Shown in pieces: positions 24,194-37,200 of a stretch of DNA of 64,000 nucleotides (the first letter of the stretch is position 1; each line of letters begins with the position of its first letter). The stretch is taken from positions 24,917,001 to 24,981,000 of the forward strand of contig CM062217.1 of the NCBI GenBank assembly GCA_031216445.1, in the 5' to 3' direction. The notes below the pieces were generated by a model. The model searched no databases, was not told the DNA's origin, and saw only the letters and a list, made by a program, of their open reading frames with translations. This DNA comes from Lateolabrax maculatus (Eukaryota > Chordata > Actinopteri > Acropomatiformes > Lateolabracidae). A program made the position numbers and the translations under genes.

Positions 24194-24703
24194 GCTGTGG
24201 AAATACCACAAGTTCCTCAAAATGTAAAATGAACAATTCTGTTTAAAAATCCTCCTGGAACCCTCAGTATTTATGTTTAAGACATGGATTTAATGAAATT
24301 ATTGATCTATATATAACATATCTTTGCTGTAGGATGATTAATAAAGACGGATGTCAGAACTATATCTAGAATTTTGCTAATATTTGAGCTGTTTATAGGT
24401 GTTTAACATTAGTAAACTACTACTGAACTAAACTGAATTGTGCATTTTTACATAGTTAATACTTTGACTCAGATGACTGACCATGTTGGGTTCATTTTAA
24501 AGTTTCTTTTTTTGTCTTTATGGGGTCTTTTTTCTTTCATTACCAGTACTCTCAGTCGATCTAACGTCTACACATTTCAATAAGATAAAGAGGAAAGAGG
24601 ATAGCGCAACTCAAACATGATCTTTACAACATTCTAAAAGTCTTAAGATCTTATTCCGACACTCAGAAGAGACAAAGGAAGATGAGTAAAGTTTAGGTCT
24701 TAC

Positions 24704-24840
24704 CTGTTTGGGAGTGCTTGTCTTGTCTTGTCTTTACAGTTTAGTGAACTCTGTTGCTTACACTTCCCTTTCTCATGGGGCTGTGGGCCGTGCAGCGCTT
24801 CACGCGGGTTTCAGCGCCTCCCTCTCACTTCCTCTTTCTG
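24704..24840 (-). promoter_or_regulatory. Tetraspanin promoter and non-coding first exon with PU.1-type sites
   Basis: A minus-strand donor (AACAG/GTAAGACC) at 24704/24703 would end a non-coding first exon. A matching acceptor lies just upstream of the ATG, near 23606 (TCGCAG). Upstream on the minus strand is AAAGAGGAAGTG (24826-24837), a near-ideal PU.1 site, and a second ETS-type AAAGGGAAGTG at about 24761-24771. PU.1 drives myeloid and B-cell genes through such sites, which fits a CD53-type leukocyte gene. The exact start site is not visible. Confidence 0.5.
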
Positions 24841-27800
24841 AAACACCGACAACATGGAAAATCTGTGACTGAGCAAAGTTAAGCAGCGGTGGAACGGACC
24901 AAAATAACAGCAGCAAATGCAGAAGGTGCAGGTCTATAAGAAATGTAAATTTAGACCAGCTGCACAATAAGACATGAAACTGTCACACTGTGGTAACTGT
25001 GGAGCTGCACGGTGGAACGCATGCCAAATAATTGTAAAATCAATAACCCAACCATCAATATCACATTTATTCAGAGGGAGTGCTTTCACAGCGGGTTACC
25101 AAACTCACTGCATGTCTGCCTTTACAGATGTTGCAAGCTTGGTTCAACTTTCTACAACAGTTCCACTAATAATCTTTGTATTGACCTTTGTTTTCTTGTA
25201 ATATATGAATTTTACCTAAATAATTCTGCCATTTTCCTCGAGTGAAACCCATTAGAGTCTGTGTACATGAACATTTTTCTGACTATAACAGGGCTGTAAT
25301 AGGACTCCAGCGAACACTGTCACAGGTAAGAAACTTTTACCAGACTGAAGGGCGGTGGAGGACACGGAAGCGCTCCCCCCCTGACTGAACACCAGGTTTC
25401 AGTTTGAAACGGGGACCACGCCTCGCCTGGTGGAACACAGGGCGGACTGAGGTGCAGCAAATGCAGCATCCTGTGACAATAAATACAAAGTGACTCGCCT
25501 TTGTGGCGGTGCAGGACATATACATATAAAGCATCTAATGGTATGGGCCCAGTATATTCCTGACATGCTTCCAGTTTAGGACCCCAGATTTGAGGATGGT
25601 ACCTAAACTATTTTCTCTGGGAACTTGAGTAGGCAGGTTGTCCAGCTGCAGACATTACAGAATATTTGTTTAGATTATTTGTTTTTCGTATTTAGTAAAT
25701 CTACTTGATTTGTGATGTTTCAGTTGTAACTTTTCAATGAATAAAGCCACTATACAGTAAAGATCCTTTTAAATGACTGCGGTCTCTTCCCCCAAACAAA
25801 TATACAATATGTATACACTCTATATACACAGTACATTCCTTTGGTCCTAATATAACATACTGTATAAAATCCTTACCTACTAGTTGTTGTGTCCATGGAT
25901 AAACATCAGGCCTGCTCCCTTATCACCTTAAGATGCTTGAAGAGCTCAGGATGACCTCGAACACAGACAGAAGTGGTTTTCAACTCTGGCACTCACATCA
26001 GCATCTTGACACCGGATATTACAGGAAGTAAACACCAGATGGTTCTGTTCTCCACGTGGCTGATGCTATAGGTTGGCTTTGTGGTTTACTCTGCCAGATT
26101 CGCCAGCATTTCCCTCAAGGTTAACCAACACACTCTGAGGTGCGTGTGGTGCACACGTTTGGTCTGGTTTTTGAACGACAGACACCTGTTCAATTACAGG
26201 GTCTTCACTGTTTGTTGGTACTTTTGGAAACTGTTGGAACTGGAAAGCACTAAAGATCTAAATGTGTAGTAGTAGTAACCTTCGACACCTTGACTGAACA
26301 TCAGAAACACTTTTATTTGAACGTGGTGACACACAGTTTCATCTCAATTTCAGATTCCACAGAAAAAAATCTTACGGACTTTTCAGTCTTTCCATAATTT
26401 TGGGTTTCAAAACAGCACAGTTTAAAGGAAAAATAATGTTACTATTAGCCACCAGCTTGTTCACTAAATATTCATAATTAAATATTCAAAATCATTCTAC
26501 ATTATTCTGTTCACCTATTAACAAGTAATAAGTCACAACAAACTGATTTTCAGTTTCTCAAATGCAACGTCTAACAGAAAATATTCTAACGCACATTCTA
26601 ACTACTATTCTAACTACTAACACAAAATCATTAACATCAGCATCGTCCAATGCTAAAAGATGGCTTTTGGATTATTATGAAAGCCACATGACATCATAAC
26701 ACTTTATCTTTTTTCCCTCTCAGTCATAAAGACTTGAAACAGTGAATCACTGAGAGTCAATACCACAGGAGCTCTATAACCACGGTGATTAAAGACGACA
26801 AGTGGCAGCTAGAAAAAACATAATATTGCATTAATTGGCAGGTACTAGTTTTAGTGTAGTACTAGTGTTAGGTAGTTCTGTGTTTAAATCATGATCCCAC
26901 ATACGATAGTGGTCACCTTCTATTACACAGCTTGACATAAAAAAGTCCAGGCACAAGGTGTGCATTTGTTATAAGCACAAACAGTGAGTCATGTCTTGAA
27001 GTTGTTAGTTCGCTGGTATTGTCTTTATAAAGATGCATGTTGGAAGTGATCGTTAGGCTCAGTATTCTGTCCTCGGGTAATAAACGCAAGAAAAGGTGTC
27101 AGCTAACTAATGAACTAACTAACTTTTATCCAAGTCCAATAACCATACCTGGTATAAAAAGGCTGATTCCAGGTTTTCTCTATACTTACGCCACAAAGAC
27201 CAGCACAAAGTCGTAGCTGTGCTTGGTGGGAAAGTCTCAGTGGGACGGCTGCAGGTTGAGTTGTCTGGAAAATGCCAAAATACTGCAGTGCCCCTCGCAC
27301 TAGTCCTTGCACTGCCATGAAAACAGAGATGCTCGGGCGTTTTATAAATATTCAGGCACCATGTGAGAAATACATTCATGACATACATGCAAAGTGAGTG
27401 ATTTTGCACGTATAAAAAAAAGCTTATTAGAGTTCACATTACACAGAGAGCCCTACTCTGAAAGAGAAGAAATCCCTTCATCATCAGACAGACATGAGGG
27501 TAACACTGTACTAGAAGTGCACTGTAGGCACATAAAAGATATATATTTAATGTTTTCACTAATATGTAAACATTATGAAATGCACTTTGGAGTTTATGGA
27601 TCTTATTATGGTAGGAACCAGCTATGGCTACAACTGTCCCACAAGGTGGCACTTCATCATGAACTGTTATATTGAAAGATTTTAGTGCATTTTTAAGTTG
27701 CGTGTGATGTGCGTGTATGAAGATATTAAACTTCAAGAATTCCAAGGCTCTCATGGTGTTACAATTCCACAAGTGTTCCCTGTTTTCCCATAGATATGAC

Positions 27801-28297
27801 ACAGTGAGACAAAAAAACCCCAAACAAAACCACACTCCTGCAATTTCAGTACATTAACCGATTTGTAAAATTCCTCGCTGTTCTCTGACTTCACCAAGAG
27901 AACAGACATAATTCCTACATTTTCCCTGTTTGAGTACACATCTCCCAGATGCATGACGTTTTAGGAATTCCATGACGAGTGGGAACCCTGGTTGTTAGTG
28001 TTTAAACCATCAAAATTTACAAAGTGCAGGAAACAACGAGACACATCAGGGCTCTTCACTCCGCTGAAGCTGTGTCCCTTTGCTGGAAGGTTTGAGCCGA
28101 GTCCACTGTGCCAACAGCTCATTGCTGAAGTGTCTTTGAGCAAGACACTGAGACATGCTACCTGGCTGCTCATCGGATAAGAGTATCAGCTATACGTTTG
28201 TAATGCACACTCAGTGAACTTCTTAGAAGTTACCAATACTGCATTGAAATGTGTGCGTTGTGGCCCACGATCAGCAGCTCCGCCGCCTCGACGGGTA
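24841..28297. other. Spacer between the tetraspanin promoter and the pnpla7 stop; partly pnpla7 3' UTR
   Basis: No coding exon is recognised. The first minus-strand AATAAA downstream of pnpla7 that I found is at 26312-26317 (TTTATT on the plus strand), which would give a 3' UTR of about 2 kb. A SINE-like fragment sits at 28061-28240. A minus-strand frame at 27189-27318 (MAVQGLVRGALQYFGIF...) ends at a strong donor-like GTAAGTAT, but it has no recognisable homology. The rest is AT-rich and featureless. Confidence 0.4.
28061..28240 (+). mobile_element. SINE-like fragment
   Basis: GAAGTGTCTTTGAGCAAGAC at about 28125-28145 matches a motif common in fish SINE bodies (AAGTGTCCTTGAGCAAGACACTGA). 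It is preceded by a tRNA B-box-like GGTTTGAGCCGAGTCC. The copy is degenerate and lies just downstream of the pnpla7 stop, probably inside its 3' UTR. Confidence 0.45.
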
Positions 28298-31200
28298 TCA
28301 TGGCCTCGGACTTTGTGGGTCATTCTTCATCCGGTGCCCAACTCGGATTTGAACTTCCTCATCCTGTGAAAAAAAAAAATAAAATGAGTCATCACTGTCT
28401 TTCCATTTACTTTAGGATGATGCACCGTGCTGATCATTATACTGATTTAAAATGAGTAAATGATGTTGGTTTAATACACACTGTTTCAGCAGTGTCTGCC
28501 GTTTCCTCTTCCTCTGTGTATTCACTGCCAGGTGTGAAGCCCTCGAGGTCAGATAGGGCGCTTTCCACCGCCTCCTCATCATAGTCTGTCTGGTATTCAT
28601 CAGACAGTTCCTCTGGAAGCAGGCAGAGGAGACAATATGAGCACCCATTTTATTTGTTTTTAAACGAATAATTGAAAAATATTCTCCAGACTGAAATCAT
28701 AACACTGTAGTAATTATGTGGCTTCTCATAAGAAGGGTACATAGTTTAAGCCTTTTTTGACAAACACGAAACACATTTTATTAGGCATTTTATAAGATTT
28801 GTACAACTGAGAGATACGCCCACACCTGCATAGTGCAACTCAAAAGCAGGCTCTAATATTAAGATTTTGTTATATGTACATAATAAGTACATATATATTG
28901 TTTGATGCAAAAAAACAAAAAAGGTTGTACTTATAACTAACCATCGATTAAGGCATTCTTGACACGTTCGATTCTTGACACTATTTCTGCCAGGTCAGTG
29001 AAGGAGGCATTCGGACAGGTGACCACCTGAAAGACACAAACTTTATTATTCCAACGAAGACTTTGAATCGGCTTCAATTCCAGTTTATTCTCACTCTTTC
29101 TGATAACACATTTAACGACAGAAATCAATTGGAGATCAAGTGCAGTGACTTTGTTCTGACAAAGCCTTCAGCTGTTTGATCATTCCATGGCTTGCCATGA
29201 CATCATAAAGCTTTCTGCTTATGCCTCAATCTAGACAAACTGCCTGTTAGTGCGAGATCCTCCCCCATGGACATCCGAAAAGTGACAGCAATGCAATAAA
29301 AGTAAAGTAAAAGTACGCTGTAGAGCAATGTTAGAGAGTGAATCCAGGTATGTTGTAGATCTTGCATGCTAAGGACAGGTGATGTGATACTCTACCAGCT
29401 GCAGAGGACAGCACTGCATATCAACAGTTAGTGGTAGTAAATCACCTTAGAAGGCAGCAATGCACCAATAAGAGAGAAGAAGACAGTTAGCATGTAAACA
29501 ATGAAGGTTTCAATCAACACCGGGGCTGTAAAATCCACCCCCAGGTCAGTAGATTGTACTCACATGGCCAGTTTTGGTCTTGTGGAACTCCTCCTGGTGT
29601 CTGTCCTTAAGCATGCTGTCCACCACGCCGCTTCGCTGCCACACATCAAACAGTGTCTTTCCGTGCTGGTATCCCACCTCCTGCAGCCACAGTGAATGGG
29701 GGGTTAGAGTGACATTCAAAGCCAGCTGACGGAGGAGATATGGGGAATAGCACTCACAGCGATCTCGTCAAACTTGCCGAACTCCAGCGTGCCGTAGTGA
29801 TCGATGGGCGGCCGGATGTACTCGCAGTATTCACAGTCTTTGACCAATTCCAGCTGCCGCACGCAGCAGACGTACGCAAGCCGGGTTTGAATCTCTGCCA
29901 TGTTCAGGACCTGGGAGGTGAGATGAGCTGAGTTCAATGGGGCTGTGAGGGCCATTACTGATATTCAGTATCTTTAGATTTTACAATTCTCATATAGATT
30001 CTCTCCACCGTTTTACCATACCATAATGGTAAATTGGCCATGAATGTGTACCTTCACTTTCTCGGCCAGAGGGTTGAAGCGTTTCCACAGCAGCCACCAG
30101 CCGTTCAGGGAGTCACCATAGTTGGTCAGGTTGGTTTCATCCCGACTTCCAACATCAATTGCAATCACAACCTTGGCCCCCATGGAGCGAGCCACATCGG
30201 CTGGATAACAGAATGAGAGAGACACATTTAGTCTCCGTCTAAAAGGCCCTGATAACCTATTTTCTGAATCAGCTTCTTATGAGTGACGAGGTCTGACATG
30301 ATCACAATATGTTCTAATCCCACCCGCACAGTCCTGATGATGCAGATCAGCTGAGATTTTAACTGTTAAACTCTTGATAAATAATAACTTAACTGTTAGT
30401 GCTCCAGACTTTAACTTTGATTGTTTCTTCTTTCTTACACATCAAAGTCTATTTTTCAGGTGTTGGGGAGTACTACTGCGTATGTGAGAAAGTTGTATAA
30501 AGCCTTGTGTGTCAAGTCTGATAAATGTCCGGAGCACGTTTTGAAGAGGAAGAACAACACATGGAATAAAAAAGACGATATGTCTGGTTCTGCTGCATAG
30601 ATTTCGAACCTTTTGTTGTAGATGCCTACTGTGAGTATGACAATAGTATAGGACTGCAATGCTAAATAAGTGGAGTGCTCCTGGCGGTGTAAGTACATTT
30701 TATGGCATACTAAATATTTAAAGACCCATATCTTCATATCCATGTGGACTGTGACCACTGCAGTCTTAACTCTTTCTAAATGTACACAGGAAGTTGTGTT
30801 TGCTCAGAATTCCTCTCAAAATATTGAATCTTAAAAATTCTATATGTAGGATTAATGAATGTTCTTTATTACAAAATGATGTGTTTCTTTTTGTAAAAGT
30901 GTGATAATGTTGGACACAAATGGCAGCATCTTTCTGAAGTTGAACTCTTCAGCTTCCTGTTTTAGCTTCCCTTCATTTTGGACTCTGCTGACTGATTTCT
31001 GTCTTTAGAACAGATCTAGATGATCCAGTCTATTTCCACTCATATGGGAAGAACAAGCAGTAAACTACCGCCATCTCACCAGGCAGGTTGTTGATGTACC
31101 CTCCGTCCATGAGCAAGTGTCCATCTTTGGGATCACAGAGTGGCGGCAGGTAACCAGACAGTGACATACTGGCCCGGACATACCGCCACAGTGAACCTGA

Positions 31201-34200
31201 AGAGGAGAGACGAGTGTAAGAACAGGTTGACAAGTGGAAAGAAGAGGCAGAGTAGTGGAAAGAGATAGCTGACTTTAAACATTATTAGAACATGTATTAC
31301 ATAACCAAGTCCAAGATTTTATGGGACCAGAGCAGTGTTATTTAATGGTTTGGTTCATTAACAATAGAAATCACATAAATATTTGCTTTGCTGTCCATAT
31401 TTTTCCACCCACCAGGCAACTATTCAGTAAAAAAGTATAGTCTGTTTTTTAATGACTAATATTCTCAGAGGGGATTTCAAAAATGTATTCATATTTTGCA
31501 ATCTTCAAAAAAAGACTGTTTTTAAAATGAAGAGAAGAAGAAGTTCAAAGTAGCACAGACCGTCAGTGTGAACTCTCATGGAGGAAGCTGTGATATCTGT
31601 TGTGATGTTGAAGTACGGCAGCCACAGGTCCTAACAAAGGAAAAGGTGGTAAAAGCAGAATGAAATTAAGTGTCAGATCATTATTACTGTGAGACACAAT
31701 AGCACAAGTTCTGTTGCTTAGTAACAAATGTATAATCTGTATTTGATGCTATTCTTCTTTCTTTGTTACAATGAAATATTCCTGCAGAACATTTAAAACA
31801 CAGAGCTCCTCACATTAAAGTGCTCACAACTGAATTCAAATGATGCTGCTTGATGTAAGATCAAATGCGGAGAACTTGTTTTAAAGAAATCCCGACTTTA
31901 CCTCTATCTGTTTGCCCTTGAAGACAGAGCTAACGCTGGAGTTAAAGGAAGCTCCAGAAAACATGGAGGTAATAGGGTAGGTCAGATCCAAGATCTTCTT
32001 AAAGTACGAGGTCATACCCTGAGAAAGGAAGGAAAGTGGAAAAAGTGTGTATTGAAAGCTGAGGAGCAAATTCAGCTTTCCAAAACAATCCTGTCTTTGA
32101 ACTAGAAATTACGACAGGAAAACTAGGGAAGAGAAAACAATTCAAAAAAGACAAATATGAGAGCAGATGTCATAAAAACAAGATCAAAATCTTGAAATAA
32201 AGCCATTTTCTAATAATAATAATGACAAAGATCTAACTAGTGAGTGAAAAATTGAAGTGAAAAAGGATTTTGTACAGAAGAGCTATAACGCCAACCCACC
32301 ATGGCCCACTCACGAGCCCGAACCCTCATCCGGCTGTTGCTCTTCTCCTCAGCGTACAGCGCTCCCATGAGGGAGCCGATGGAGGTGCCACCCACTATGT
32401 CCACAGGGATCCCCGCCTCTTTCAGCGCCCGCAGGATGCCGACCTGAGAGCAACCCCTGAAAACAGACAGTCCTCCATCAAATAACACTCAAATACTTTG
32501 TTCAAATACTATCAAAAACGTTCATTTTAACAAGTCCATCACACTCATATTTACAGTCACATTTCTTTTAAGAATATTGGAATTCTGTCTGTAGTGATAT
32601 TACTGCTCAAGTTTGACTTTTTTGTGATTGCCTTGAGGTATAATGCGGCAAATCTCTCAAAATGTCAGTTGAAGAAAATTAGTGAAACAGTTTCAGTTGA
32701 TTTGATACACTGCAAGTAAAGCGGTTTACAGAGCCACAGGCTCACAGATAGGAGGCCCTAACCACACAAACCCACTCAAATAACAGAGGCTAGCAGGGAA
32801 TCTGTTGATGTAGTTCATTAAAAATGGGAATCTTTAAAAGCAGCATCACTGCAGTGCTCATATGTCAACAAGGTGTCTCAGGTCATAGCTGAGAGGGGCC
32901 CTACCTCGTCGGAGCTCCAGGACAAGCCAGAGCAGTGAGGAAAAGAAACAGATCCATCAGAAAAGAAACAATCAGAATACACCTGCTTATTGGAATATAC
33001 ATATTTTGTAAATTGATTATCCGTTGTTTGCTGTTTCATGTTGACACAGTTCACTGGACAAAAATATAGATATGTATATGTGGAGGTACCAAATTGCCTA
33101 AATAGTGTATTGTATAATAGTGATTCAGATTGTGATTGCAGGGTGTTCAACTGTCTTCCAATGCAAGTATATTGGATGTGTTTGTATATAAAGCTGCAGT
33201 ACCTGGCGCCCCCTCCACCCAGCACAAGGGCGATACTGTTTCCTGTCAGGATCCTGGCCAGACGAGAGAAGTCAGAATGACGATCTGGACACTTTTCAAA
33301 CACACGCTGGTACAACTCTATCTGAAAGCCAAACACACACACACACAAAGACATGAAATGAAGCACTTGCTAACTGGGCCAGAATTGCCCATAAACAACT
33401 CGCTGGGCTGGTGGTCGGTACCAGCTTTGGGAGACTCCTCTTGGAGAAGACCCTGCGGGGGCAGTTTAGGTGATGGTGTCTGGAGATCCAGCTCCGCATG
33501 TTCAGCCACTCAGCTGTCCCTTTGGGCGGCGGGCCGTCCTCCTTGTGCAGCAACACCAGCTGCTTCTGAGCGCGGACTGCACTGCCCTCCAACATCCGCT
33601 CCAACTACAGGTGGAGGAGAGAAAGTAGAAGCATGTGTAGCTTCCACTCAGCTCATTTTCGAGATCAATTATATTGACTATAGTGATGAAATTTGTCTTC
33701 TTCATCCTTACATTGGCTGACTGTTTTTATAAAATCTCTTTTTCGTGTAATACATTCTCTGATTTCACTCATTTGTTAGCTCTTCAGACCTTCATATAAC
33801 TTTTGGGATATAAACCTTTAAGTTTTTGATTTGTTACTGTCCTGTGTGGAAAAGATCCACATCCATATAAGTCTTCACAACTTGAGAGAACGTTTGAATC
33901 TATGGCATTGTAATTTGTTGGTGTGTATGAATCTCGTCCCTGCTCCAGTCCGACTATGTGGTTCAGGAGGTTGTGTGTTAGCACAGCTTTAAGTCACATT
34001 CTTCACTGAACTGAATTAGCTGAAATTTACAGAAAACAGCATTTATATCATTTAACTCTCATAACTCTTGTCTCTGCTAAAAAAAAAAGCATCTGAACAG
34101 GTGTGAGAGTATTTACACTCACCTCACCCACAGCAGGCTCCTGCTCACCCAGTCCCACAATGATGATGCAGTCTGCCTGGCGGATGCAGCGTTGGGTCCA

Positions 34201-37200
34201 AGGTGTGAGGCCAGAGTCGGACTGGTAGAGGACGATGCGATGGATGTCTTCCTGCTGTCCGAGCCAACTGGACAGACGGTACTCATGGACACTTGGACAC
34301 AAGATGAGGTACAAATCAGCCAGTTTGCAACAGATCGCCTGTTACTGTGTGTATAATGTATATCTGTTCACTGTAAATGAAATAACACAAATCATGTCTG
34401 TTTCTCTTGAAGTATGTAACTTCTGAAATGAAGTAACAGTTGTGTTACTGTGAAAATCAACATATGTCTCAATCAAAGTCTTGTTTTTGGAAAGAACCAA
34501 ACATCATCACCAGCAATGCCTCAAATCTGAATGCATTACTAATAATATTTACAGTTTAATGACTCAATCAAATGTCTACCTGTCCAGAGCTGCAGAGCCT
34601 AGTCGCTGTTTGATGGTGTCACTGGTCAGCAGAAGGGTGGGACCTTCAGGAAAAAAACAGGACCTATGACATTGCTGTGAATGACAGTGTATCAAGGAGC
34701 AGAACCTAGAAATAGACCCTCCTATACCTAAATGTGGACAGGTATGTGTTTGCTAAGGAAATTTGTTGCTTTTGTACATTATCTTCATCTGTGCTTAATT
34801 TGTACTGACAGCCAAATGGAGCAGAGCCATTGGTGACAGTGTAAATTCTCCCGCCCTAACAGGAGCAACAACTGATGGGAACTGTCAATCCTGCAGAGTC
34901 TGCACACGCCAGCACAGACCTGATAGGAGGTCTAATCAGGCAACATGAGTGAAAACACCTGTGTGGGTGAACTATGGGCATAGGGGCTCAATCTGATCCA
35001 TTCTCCTCACTGAGGTTAAGAGAAAGAAAAATTTTTTTCTGTGAACATCCCAAGCCTGCAGTAGTAGAACATTACTGATGCCTTATATTGTCCTCAATAT
35101 GCTCTGCCAGATACAAATACTAAAATATGTACATGTATGCTCTATGTAGTTCCATGGTTACAGAGTAGCATGGCTTTTCCTGTGAAAATGACTAAGAAAA
35201 TGAATGGTGTTCATGTTGAACAACAACAAGGACCGAGTGGTGAATCAAGACTCTCCAGGTAACCTGCAAAGGTGGAGTAAGAACTGTGTGAGTGTTTGTG
35301 TGTATGTACCGATGCCACTGAGTGCATGCTGCAGCTCCAGAGTGAAGGCAGTGAGGGGAACTTCCTCAGACACAGGCAGGATGGCCACAGTGGACAGGTT
35401 GGAGGCTGGATTCCCAGCATCCCACTTGCTGGTGGGAGTGTGGAGAGCCAGACTACGAGCTACAGGACAGACAAGTGTTTTTCTCATTAAACGTTTTCAA
35501 CAGAAAAAATAATCTTTTACATTTTGTACATTAGCAATATAAAATACTGTTTACTGTATGTATTTTTCTTTTATGTCCTATCTTGCATATATTTTGATTT
35601 GTATCTAATTTTGTACTGAAATACAACAGTTTTTTGGCCACAGAGGCTGGAACATGTAATTACTAACTGGGTAATATTTCAGAAGCCAATTCCGTCTCAT
35701 CACTAACAAAAAGGGTATGCAATTACCAGCCAGAGGTCCATTGACCTGCTGCATGTTGCCCAGGATCTTCTGTCCCAGCAGATGAATCAGTCTGGTGACA
35801 ACCTGAGGATACCTCCTCTTGATAGAGTTCAGAGCTCCTTCGGGTAGCTTGGCCAGCTCGGAGTCCCGGACAGCGTGGACAGTGGTGGCTCGGTTCATGT
35901 GGGTCAGGGCCTCCACCTGGACAATCCACAAAAATGTGTGCTGCGAATGTGTGGTACCTAAAAATGTGTTACCCCGAGCATTGCGTTTTTAGATTGTGTC
36001 CTTAGATGTTTCTTAAACAGTTTCTGACCACTCACCACACCAATCAGATCCCCACGGCCGTACTCTCCAGCCAGCTCCTTCTTCCCATCATCCTTTGCAA
36101 TGACAGAGCGCAGTCGGCCACTGAGGACGATGAAGGTGCTATCTGACTTGTCTCCCTGTCTGAAATCATCCACAAAACGACAAAATCCAACATTACCCCA
36201 CACTAGTATGATTTAACTTATTTAGTTATAATTTCTTTCACAAAAAATTGTATTTAGAATTTAAGCTAAACAAATGACGGTTTCCATGGAGTAATAAAGT
36301 TTATGAAAAAAATCATTACCATTTATATTAGTGATTGTTTTAGTAAGAAGCCCATCACTAGCTCCATAAAGTAGCTACCTGTAGACGGCCCGTCCAGCCT
36401 CCACAGCCATCCAGTCCAGGGCAAAGTCAATCTGTCTGACGAATGGCGACACTCTCTTCACCACCGTGTGAGCTACGTTCAACACCACCCTGGGCTCCTC
36501 TCGCATTATCCTGCAAAGTTGAAAACCCAAAATTAGTTTGTATCCTAGCGAAGGGAAGAAAACCTGCTTTGGAACCAAAGAAATGACTGGATGTTTTGCG
36601 TGGGAGCATGATCCTACTCATAGAAGTGGGCTTTGGATATGGAGAGGAAGGTGCAGTCTCTGTGAGCTCGGACAGTGAAGATGAGGGGCTCCCCGGTTAA
36701 AACAGCCAGGTGACCCACCATCTCCCCTGGGTGGGTGACAAACAGCAGGGTGTCCTCCTCTCTGTCTATCATACGCTGGTAAACATGGAGCAACCCCGAG
36801 ATGACAAACGCCACACTCGCATCCTGTACATGGAGAAGAAAAATAAGAGGTGTGGAGGACAAAATTGTCTGGATAAATATACAGTGTACAGTGGGGCTAT
36901 ATGCTTTTATTACATAGGGTTTCTAAAGACCAAAGAAAAAGTGGTAAAAATGAAAATAATTTCCACAAAATAATTTAAAAATATAATTTAGCAGTCAAAG
37001 ATGAAATATTTATAATTTATTAGAATTTAGAATTCCACTTAGCTGTGTCACTGTGTGGAAAACCTGGCTATTGTTTGTTTGTTAAAATATACACATGCAT
37101 TCGGTGCTTTAATACCCTGTCCGTCCTGCAAAGAGCAACACATTGAGAAGTGAGTTTCTGTCAGTGTTGGCCCAACAGACTGACCTGGTCTCCCTGGTGG

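Noticed and set aside
27119..27409. 96-codon minus-strand frame overlapping the orphan frame at 27115-27318
   Set aside because: Different frame of the same DNA, no motif, and it does not end at the strong donor.
33136..33720. Plus-strand open frame of 194 codons
   Set aside because: Antisense to pnpla7 coding exons 23 and 24, which match the family residue by residue on the minus strand.
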